From: Auricularia sp. M13
Lineage: Eukaryota; Basidiomycota; Agaricomycetes; Auriculariales; Auriculariaceae
Assembly (NCBI GenBank): GCA_037042915.1
Contig: CM073195.1
Coordinates: forward strand, 806,001-870,000
Reading direction: 5' to 3'
DNA length: 64,000 bases
Positions 55,179-64,000 of the stretch are shown here, one piece after another. The notes beneath the pieces are model-generated. The model was not told where the DNA came from. It worked only from the letters and a program-made list of their open reading frames with translations, and ran no database searches. Each line of letters opens with the position of its first letter. Position 1 is the stretch's first letter. Both the position numbers and the translations under genes were made by a program.

Positions 55179-58100
55179 TTCTCTCCTCCGATGAGGAGCA
55201 GCGCATCGCATCGCCGTTTCCAGAGTGCCGGATTTCCGCCTTCATCGCTCGATACGTTACCATACCGTTACACTCGCCCAATCCCGAATCCGAATCGTCG
55301 CTCGTGCTGCTCTCGTGCTGGTCGCGCTCTCGCTCTCTCCCGATCGCCCTACTGCGGAGGTTTTTTACCCTTGCCTGAATTTCTCATGTCCCGTTGCTGA
55401 TTCTGGCCGCCCCCTACGAAACTATTTCTGCAATGCGGTTTGCATCACGCTGTGTATTCTACGCAAGTGCCACAAGTCTGTCCCAAATCTATTGCGGAAC
55501 GCTGTCTAACTTATACGCTTTTTTGATACTGTTTTACCGAGAGCGTTGCGAGACATTCGGACGGACAATGCTCACATTACTTCACAGTTCCAGACGACAA
55601 GGAATTGGGACGATGGACAACGCGGTGCGTGGGCGCGGTGCTGTACAGGGAGGCTGAACATGCAGGGCGACGAATCCTGACGATGCCAGCACGGTTGTTG
55701 GTGGCACTCACCAACGGTCAACGCGCGCACCGCCTCAATGGCGGCGCTGCGGACGTTCACCTGTACAAGTCGCCTCCAGGTACAGGTCGCTGTGTCCTGC
55801 ACTCGCCGTACCGCATGGATCAGGTCCGTGCCTTCGGGGGCTGACTTGTGCGCATTGTTTCTTGCGAACTGGGAGAGGACACCTGCGGGAACGGACCTGC
55901 ACTGCGCCACTGGTACCTTTTGAAGCTCATTCATGAGACGGGTACGACTTCGCGACTCGTGCAGCTCTTCGAGTCACGAGTCGCCGACCACGCTTGGTCA
56001 ATTCTACATGACGCGGATTTGGTGCGCCTCAATGCAACCTGCTGGCCGCCCAACGTGATCACGGGTGTGGCTGAAGGATCATCGCCCGACGCGCCAGGAG
56101 CAAGTTGTATGTGCGAAACGCGCCTGACCAGCGAGGTCCTCACTTTCGAGTTTCATGGCGTGTGGCCAGCGAACACCCAAGCGCACACCCGATCTGTCTG
56201 TCATCCGCGCGCCGCCCAGGAACGGGGCCTTGCACTGGAGCACCTGTCGCCCACGCGCCTTCAGAACTATCCCGGTGGCCGGGATCGTCGCTCGCGCCAA
56301 CGAAATGGGAAACTGCAACAAAGTTCTGACTGCTTCATGAACTTTGTCACCCCAATGTCACCCTGACCGTATTGCGCGGGCATCAGCTAGTGCGCCCATG
56401 CATTTTTTTTTTCTCGACTGCATGCTCTGCATCGACAGCTCGACTGAATGTTCAGACTTTCCCCCCAGCGACAGTTTTTCAATATCGCTAGGTAGTGTGG
56501 TCGCTATTCAACTGAATGTTCAGACATCCCTAAAATTTCTCCATCTTTCGAGTTCATTCCCGGGCGCCATGGCCGCGGACCCGGCGATGACGGACATGAA
56601 GGTAACATCGAGATCGTCGTTACTTTCTTGGAAACTGGCGGCGTGATTTGTCTTCGATAGACGCTGCGGAGCAGGCGGCCAAGTCTGCTGAAAGGCATGT
56701 CATACCTGTTTCGGCGCACAACGAGCTGTCTTCATCGTCATGAAACGGTGTGCGCGGCCTGGTCGGCGCATCCTTGAGTCCTCCGGCTCGCAGATCCTCT
56801 TTGCTCGGACGGTTCTTGTTCTTGCTTGCGATCGCCGTTGTTTGACGGTACTCATACGGTGCCAGTTCTGCAGGGTCAGCAACGTTGGACTTTTGCTTGA
56901 CACGGGACGCGCAATGCACTAAGTATGCACAATCGCCGATGCGCGCATCTTCGTGAATAATTTCACAACGAATCTCAGTGATTCCCTGTTCCAGGCAGCT
57001 CAGGCGGTTATCTGCAGCGCTGAATCGATGGCCACGCTACCATTTCAGGTTGATGTTCGAGTCATAGATGAAGAGTCCAATCACTGCTTTGCACGTACCC
57101 GATGTGCATATGCATTCGTCTTGTGCGCAACCAGGGAGCCCTGGATCGCACTATATGGGTCTGCTGTAATGATTGATGTAGGGCCCTATCCTGGCGCAGA
57201 GATACGTCCAGCACTAACGCGTGAGGTGGCTGCGGTTGCATTGGTCAGGAAGAATAAACGAGCACATTCACGGGTGCCTGAAAACTGAATGCTCCGATGA
57301 TTTCTGTCTGTAATGCGGCGTCAAATGAACCCGGTTATCTAAACATGGCAATTAGTTATTCGTACATGGCGAAGGCGGGATTCCAATGTAGCATGGTTTG
57401 TGTACTTTGCAGCCACGGCGACCCATAGCAGCCGGTGGGCGATCTCGCGAGGAATACCACCAGCGATGGCGCCGAACAAGACAATCACAGGCTCTTTGAC
57501 GTGGTGGTCATGCAGGCGCAGGCCTGCAACATCCTGTAGGCGCGAGTCCAAGAATCAGTCTCGGCAAGTGGCCCACGCCCAGAACGCGAAAACTGTTTGC
57601 CAGATGGAGAGCGGTGGAAATCGATATTGATGCGCTCTCCGTCCACAGCGCCCCGGCGCGGAGGCCGTCGGTGTTTTTGCGCAGACAAGACCAGTTCCAG
57701 AACCAGTTGAACTCAATGGACCACAGACGTGAGATATCATCCTAAATACAGATGCTCTGAAGCCCAGCTCGGAAATCCTGGGACCAATAGAACATTCCCC
57801 CGCCGTAGTCCACGGGCTCAGTGCGGGAAAGTGCAAGGCAGGCACAAACGGAGGGCCCGGTGCTCTCATATGGGATAGGCGCGGCAAGCGCGGAATTGAC
57901 AGGAGCAGAATAGTCGCCCGTATCACAAAAGAAACGCGTTTTAGCTCTGGCAGCAGGGCACGATGCATTGCCGATGCTGGGAAGGTCAGGATGTGGCGCA
58001 ACCTGGTCGGCAGTACGGCAGCCAGATCTTGTTTGCGCACGCGACAGGCGCAGGTTTGGACACATGTCAAGCACAGGTTTAGGGCAGGAAGCAGCCACTC

Positions 58101-58894
58101 GGCGAAGACATTGCGTGGCAGTGAATGGAGAATCCCAGCGCCCTCGTCCTTCGTCATCGTTCTAGAGGATCGACAACGGCGCTCGCTCGGTAGAGATGGT
58201 GGACAAGCGACCGGTTACAGTGAGCACTGAAAGGCTGGCATAAGCTGATTGCTCCGTTAACTGATGGAAAATAATCCAAGCAAGTGGGCTAGTAACGCCC
58301 AGTGATTCGGTAGACGCCAATAGCAGCCCGAGCGACGTCGACGATGTGGCGCGTGTTGGCAGCTGGCCTTTCCATGGGGCGCCTAGGTGCGCGCTACACA
58401 CTACCTGGATGCAGCCGGACTTGGCGGGCAACTTGGAGCAAAATTGAAGGCAGCGAGATTCGCATTCGGACTTTGAATTCGCTTTTCACCTCACCCCGGA
58501 TCTTCTCACTTGCTGCAGTTCTTCAGGGAATTTAGGGTGCCACGACCATTGGCGTTTTCAGAAATTGATACTACAGGTTGGAACCTCATGGTTCCAGGCT
58601 CGATGCCCGATATCTCTCCTTGCGGCTGTTTTTGACCGTGCAATCGCCCTGATCGGCAGACGACCTTTGACGGGAGGTAACTGATTGTTTGCGGCCGCCA
58701 GTTGAGCGCTGTGCAACTTGACCTTACAGTTATCCAGTCGCATTCGACCCAGCCTATGCCATCTGCCTTGCAATGCTGTTTTCGCATCTTTGCACCCACT
58801 CTACGTGCGCAGACCGCATTACGGCAAGTCTGGCTCGCAGTGGACGCTTTAAGTACCGGGTCTGCGAAACGATAGGACCTCACGCCCCGGAAAC
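55179..58894. other. 3.7-kb stretch without a gene I can support
   Basis: Several medium frames overlap here (for example 55848-56366 plus, 56620-56919 minus with a charged composition, 57339-57551 minus reading KEPVIVLFGAIAGGIPRE, 57555-58157 minus) but none has a known motif or joins into a model. CTGAATGTTCAGAC occurs twice (56445 and 56512), an almost perfect short palindrome repeated 67 bp apart. The mix suggests decayed or fast-evolving genes. Confidence 0.4.
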
Positions 58895-61800
58895 ATGAAG
58901 GCGCTCCTTCCTACCGCTCTTTCCCTCACGACACTCTTTCTCTCCACATATGGACTACAGTCCATTGACCTAGGCGACGTTCCCGTCGGTCTTCACGTAG
59001 TCCATCTGGTGCTTGGCTTACCTCCCTGGGCAGCTCCGACGAAGCAGACACCATGCTGATCTCGCACGGGCCCACAAGCGCCAGGCTCAGGCTGAACCAC
59101 GCCCTCTGCCCGCGGGTTGGACAAACCAAGGCTGCTTCCGTTCGTCCCTCTCGCCTCATCTTCTCCGTGTTTTGACCACCAAGCATAGTCGACAACGTCG
59201 GTGGGAGAAGCCTGACTGAAGACTCCTTCACCGACCCGGCGATGACCCACGAATTATGCGCTAATTTCTGCAACGACAGGAAGTTTGCCTTCGCTGGCAC
59301 AGAGTTCGCCCAGGTATGATTTCCTATCAAAATGTTACAAAAATACTGAATATCTTTCAGGAGGTGAGTTTCATGATTGCGCTGGTTGTGACATTTACTG
59401 ATGGCATTAGTGCTGTACGTCGCTGCCATGTACAAGTTCTACCGTGTCGCTAATGACTACACACAGACTGTGATAACTTCCTCGAGAATGGCGGGCACCG
59501 GCAGAAGATCCGACGACCTGCAACATGGCTTGCGCTGGGAATGCGACCGAAACGGTACGTCCGCCAATATTCTGTCGCATCTACGTACTGATCTTCGGAT
59601 TCAGTGCGGTGAGTCCCGTGTAACCTCTTCCCAGGCGGCATAGTCTTATGGATCATAGGCGGCCCGAACAGACTCACTCTTTTCTTTTCCAACGTCCCTC
59701 CTCCACCACGCCCACCTCCGCCCGCCGAAGTTCAGAAGCATGACCTCTGGGAAACTCTCGGCTGCTTCAGTGAGGGAAACGGTGGGCGTACCCTGCCTGT
59801 TGCCACGGACGGCGGGTTCGGAGCTGCCAACATGACCATCGAAATTGCCTTGACTCGTGCCTCGATCTCGGCTTCCCCTTGGCGGGTGCAGAGTTTGGAC
59901 AGGAATGCTGTAAGTCCCGTTCTGTATTTTTATTTCTTTGTTTCTAAATGCTGAATGTTAAACTTCTTCAGACTGCGGACTTTCGTTTGGATTTGACGGC
60001 GCTCCTGCGGATGATGGTTGCACGATGGCATGCAAGGGCGATCCCACAGAATTGTAAAATCCGCAACGCATATCAGCATCATCGTGCTAACTGCCAACAG
60101 ATGCGGTGGACCCAATCGTCTGAACGCATACAATTACACCGGCGTGATCACTGTGAAGCCCAACCCTCCCAACAACGGCGGCGGAGGCGGCGAAGCTGGA
60201 CCTCTCCCAGTCCCGCAGACCGCAGACCTGATTGATGGCTGGAATTTCATCGGTTGTTTTACTGAAGGAGTTGGCACACGAGCGATGTCTACCCAAAGGG
60301 ACGACAATTCAAGTCTTGTCCCCAACGACTGCCTGCAGTTCTGCGCGGATCGCAACTTCACCGTGGCTGGTAAGTTACGTAAGCATTCGCAATTGGCCGG
60401 CGTGACTGACGCGGTTTCAGGACTGGAATTCTCCGTTCAAGTGAGGACCATACTGGTCGGCTTTCTTTTGACCTGACACGCTCCCCAGTGCTTTTGTGAC
60501 GATCTGCTTCGTGCTGCTGCCGAACCGGCATTGATGACGGACTGTTCGATGGGCTGTGGTGGCAATGCCAGGTACGTTTGCTCCCTCCAGCTCGTGGTCG
60601 GTGATTGAAGGGCGATTTCACATTTCAGTCTTGCTTGTGGTAATTAAACAAGCCGGGAAGACAGTTCTATAAGCTAAAGGCATTTCAGGCGCGGGACAGC
60701 GGTTGACAGTGTATTCCACGAGCCCAACGGTTGAGATCTTACCTGTTCCGACCCCGAAAACCACGGGGTTACCGGACGGATGGGAATACCAAGGATGCAT
60801 GATGTGAGCGTTCTTCGACACCTTCAAAGGTAGAATATGATAGTAACCTTGACCAGAGAACCGGACTTCCCTGCCCCGCGCGTTTTCCCCTACAAGAACG
60901 TCGACACGGCGAATCAGACGATCACGCAATGCCTCAGCCTTTGCCAGAAATACGGCTTTCCTGGGGCTGGTGTTGAATTCGGTATGCCAAACTTGGCGTT
61001 GATGTTCATTGTATATGCTCACAATTGTTCAGGCGATGAGTGCTGTGCGATATCCAGTCATTGTGTGCTTTCCTTGCTGATCCTCGGAAGGGTGTGGCGA
61101 CATCGCGGATACATCCGCGAGTCCAGGTTTCGCTCCAGCAGGCGACTGCTCCTTCCCTTGTCCAGGTTCACCGACCGACCTGTGAGATTTTATAGATCTC
61201 ATTGGTTATCAAATACTGACAAATTTCTAGCTGCGGAGCTGGCAACCGGCTGCAAATGTACTTCTTCAAAGGACCCGCGCTTTTTGAATGGCATACGCCT
61301 GAAGTAACTGGGCGCTATGAGGTACGGTCAGGCAACGCCCCTGTTCAATCTTTATTGAGTTGGTGTCAAGTTCCTCGTCGGCGGCCCTGTGGTCCCTTTG
61401 GTGACTGCATTGGGGATCAACAGTACGCCACATTTTATGCGATAAAGCCTGTTTTTGATTCGACCTCTTGCAGACAAAGTCACCTTCCTCGAGAAGCTCG
61501 GATCCGGACCACAGAACTCGACCCACGCTTATGAACTCGATTACACGCTTGCTGCGGACGCCACGAAAGCGTTCCGTGAAATGCACGTCAAGACCGATGT
61601 ATTCTGTACGCCGAGCCTTTTTCCGCCTTTCACTATGCTTACAATTCTTTAGGTGCTGGAGGCGTCGTTCTGCCGGACAAGGCTGGTCGGCAGCTTAGCG
61701 TCGGAGGTCAGTTTCTCCGGCTTGCTCGGATAGGTCTAATGCCACATTGAAGGCTGGAGTCTTGACAGCACCTTCGGCGTTCGCTTGTACACTCCGAACG

Positions 61801-63524
61801 GCGTCCTCGGTAAGGTGCAGAGATTGTCCTTGGAATATTTTCTGATGCATAATTTCAGGGACGAATGGAACAAATGACTGGGAAGAGAATTTCCAGGAGC
61901 TGAGCCTTCAGGTATATCCCCCATGAAGCCGCGCGCATCATTGCTTACGCATCGCGTCAGGTTGGCAGATGGTACCCCTCAAGCATGATCTTGTCCAACG
62001 GAAGCGTCCTGGTCGTTGGCGGCGAGCGCGGTGCAAATGACATTCCCGAGCCAACTATCGAGATTCTGCCGAAACCTCCAGGTAGCACTGAAAAAATTAT
62101 CCGCTTTTTCAAACCTAACAGCTGAACCTGATGCAGGCGGTCCAACGCTACTGGAAATGGAGTTCCTGCGCGAGCTGGATCCAAACGATCTTTATCCATT
62201 CTTGTCTATTTTGCCGCAGTCCGGTCATCTCTGGATTCTGGGCTTTAACCAAGCCCGCATCCTAGACCCGGTGACGTTCGAGACAAAAACAGTCTTCCCG
62301 ACAATTCCTGGCTCGGTGAACGAAGTTGCTGGCCGCACCTATCCAATGGAAGGCGCAAGTGTCATGCTTCCTCTCCATGCACCGTATACGGACCCGGCAG
62401 AGATTCTCACATGTGGCGGATCTCCTGGCGGTGGCGGCATGGCCCTCGACAACTGCGTATTGATTACCCCGGAGGTCGAAGGCGCGGACTGGCAAATCGA
62501 GCGCATGGTTAGTTTAGCTTGTGGAACGTTCTTCTGCGCTGACCAATGACTCATGCCCATGATAGCCATTCAGACGTGTGATGTCTTGCATGACTGCCCT
62601 TCCAGATGGTGTGCAAACCACTAAATAAACATTACCATACGCTAACAGCAGTTGATAGGCACATTCCTTATTGTCAACGGTGCCCAGAAAGGAGTCGCCG
62701 GATTCGGCCTTGCCAATGATCCCACGCTCACTGCGCTGCTGTACGACCCGACTCTGCCGGTCGGCGCAAGGCTAGTCATCCGGGTCTCTTTGAGCTGTGA
62801 TGCTCACATAACATTGCAGAATATCCATCCTGAACACCACGATCGTCGCTCGCATGTATCACTCTGAATCTATTCTTCTCCATGGTAAGTCCTTCCAGCA
62901 TGACAAGATATTATTAATGATTGTTCGATAGATGGACGCGTTCTAATAACGGGCTCCGATCCGCTCACTACAGTACTTAACGAGGATGGCTCAATTAATG
63001 AGGATCTATCGTATCCCGAAGAGTACCGGGTTGAGGTGCGTCACTACAACCACGTCCAGCTTCCGCGCTGCTTATCATCTTCCAGGTGTACATCCCACCT
63101 TACCTTGCCACTGGTCGCACTCAACCTGAATACACCATCACGAATACCGACTGGGAGTACGGAGGCCAGTACTCGATAACTGTCAAGCTTCATCACGGCA
63201 CTGTCGACACGATGCGTGTCTCTATCCTTGGAGGTAAGGTCGACTTCTAGATTCAGATATTGTCTCATGATCATCGCAGCCGTTGTGAGCACGCACGGCA
63301 ACAGTTTCGGGCAACGCACTCTTTTCCCAGAGTTTTCGTGTACCGGGACGACGTGCAAGATTACCGCCCCGCCGAACAACAAGGTCTTCCCGCCCGGATG
63401 GGCGCAGCTCTTCGTACTCGACGGGCCGACGCCCTCCTTCTCGCAGTGGATTCGGATTGGAGGCGACCCTGCCGGGTTGGGCAACTGGCCCGACCTGCCG
63501 GACTTCACTCGTCCGGGTGTGTAG
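58895..63524 (+). CDS. WSC-domain glyoxal oxidase (copper-radical oxidase)
   Basis: Secreted copper-radical oxidase that oxidises aldehydes and makes hydrogen peroxide for lignocellulose attack. Signal peptide [20 protein letters not shown], a pro-segment ending AHKR, then four WSC modules beginning [38 protein letters not shown] and GWEYQGCM. The catalytic beta-propeller has the residues expected for the family: Cys in VFCAGGVVL, Tyr in [20 protein letters not shown], Tyr-His in [16 protein letters not shown], and His in [10 protein letters not shown], followed by the DUF1929-like end [22 protein letters not shown]. About twenty introns. One, 62771-62819, starts with GC (AAG|GCTAGT...GCAG) and is needed to read [17 protein letters not shown]. 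All copper and radical residues are kept, so it should be active. Confidence 0.88.
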
Positions 63525-64000
63525 CGTCAAAGCTCGCCGCACGTAATCAGGACAGTAAGGGCTTCTGAATATTATTCTTGAGGGACGAACGAACTATTAC
63601 AGATTTCACTGGGCGGCGGAGTAATGTCTCTTGTATATAGCTTTCATCAGCCTTTGCCGAGCGCTTCGTTCAATGTTGTTATATTTACCATCGCGTGCAA
63701 TCGAAAACGATCCTAAGGTCACCAATTACGGAAGATCGGGCTGCCTGTATTGCGGGGTTAATCTAATTGAGCTGCTTTAGCGAGGGAGCCCACCGATTCA
63801 TCGACCGTCGCGGTCGTGGTTCAAGATATTCGGGTCGAGCAGCCTCAAGACGTTGCCTTGATTCTGGCGAGCCCGGTCCCAGTGACTATCATGTTTAGTC
63901 AAACATACGAATGGCCGGTAGGTATGCGGAGCGCGTACGCATTCACATGTGCAACGGCGGTCTGGGCAATGTTAGTTCGACGCGGGGAGGAGACGGCGAC
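63525..64000. other. Right edge, no gene supported
   Basis: 476 bp after the oxidase stop. Short frames only. Probably the 3' UTR and intergenic sequence. Confidence 0.5.

Noticed and set aside
56140-56200. FEFHGVWPAN resembling the active-site motif of RNase T2
   Set aside because: Only about ten residues match. No second catalytic motif, signal peptide or cysteine pattern could be found around it.

Overview
The window looks like genomic DNA of a mushroom-forming basidiomycete (Agaricomycetes). Genes are GC-rich and cut by many 45-65 nt introns with GTRNGY...YAG borders. The gene families present also fit this group: a TKL kinase with an MLKL-like N-terminus, a multi-WSC glyoxal oxidase, a DUF6533 membrane protein, a DNMT1-type methyltransferase with an RFD domain, and F-box-like proteins. 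I saw no rRNA, tRNA, CRISPR or prokaryotic feature.

Layout. 1-3440: a partial unknown gene, two odd clusters of short palindromes, and a fumarate-reductase-like flavoprotein that has lost its C-terminus. 3607-9752: a 6.1 kb imperfect palindrome (two ~2.1 kb inverted arms around a 2 kb AT-rich core) carrying decayed gene copies and MITE-like hairpins. 10453-16032: kinase with ARM/HEAT-like tail. 16170-19553 (-): NBS1/nibrin, sharing a 55-bp start-to-start interval with a GT69 mannosyltransferase (19609-21637, +). 21984-26249 (-): DNMT1-like cytosine methyltransferase. 26612-27392 (-): mago nashi, with a 6-nt microexon. 27719-30863: a prolyl-oligopeptidase relic, an NTF2-like protein, an F-box relic and an F-box/LRR-like gene. 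31501-37972: DUF6533 membrane protein, SAM methyltransferase, Msb1/Mug8 polarity protein. 39186-40687: a single-pass wall-sensor-like protein. 40932-48730: two paralogous 12-cysteine secreted mini-proteins transcribed outward, flanking 3-methylcrotonyl-CoA carboxylase beta, a TauD-like dioxygenase and a dead secreted-protein gene. 49538-52696: a USP7-like deubiquitinase whose catalytic Cys is Asp. 53972-55178: CCCH zinc-finger protein. 58895-63524: WSC-glyoxal oxidase.

Functionally the window mixes housekeeping genes (DNA-break signalling, DNA methylation, exon junction complex, leucine catabolism, cell polarity) with lineage-specific and secreted proteins. A cross-cutting feature is that at least seven conserved genes need exactly one extra base, mostly in a G/C run, to read through. 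This looks like a systematic base-deletion artefact of the assembly rather than gene death, and it affects how the gene models should be read. The best candidates for new biology are the tandem six-cysteine secreted family, the pseudo-deubiquitinase, the palindrome with one near-identical arm section, and the MLKL-like kinase with a helical-repeat tail.
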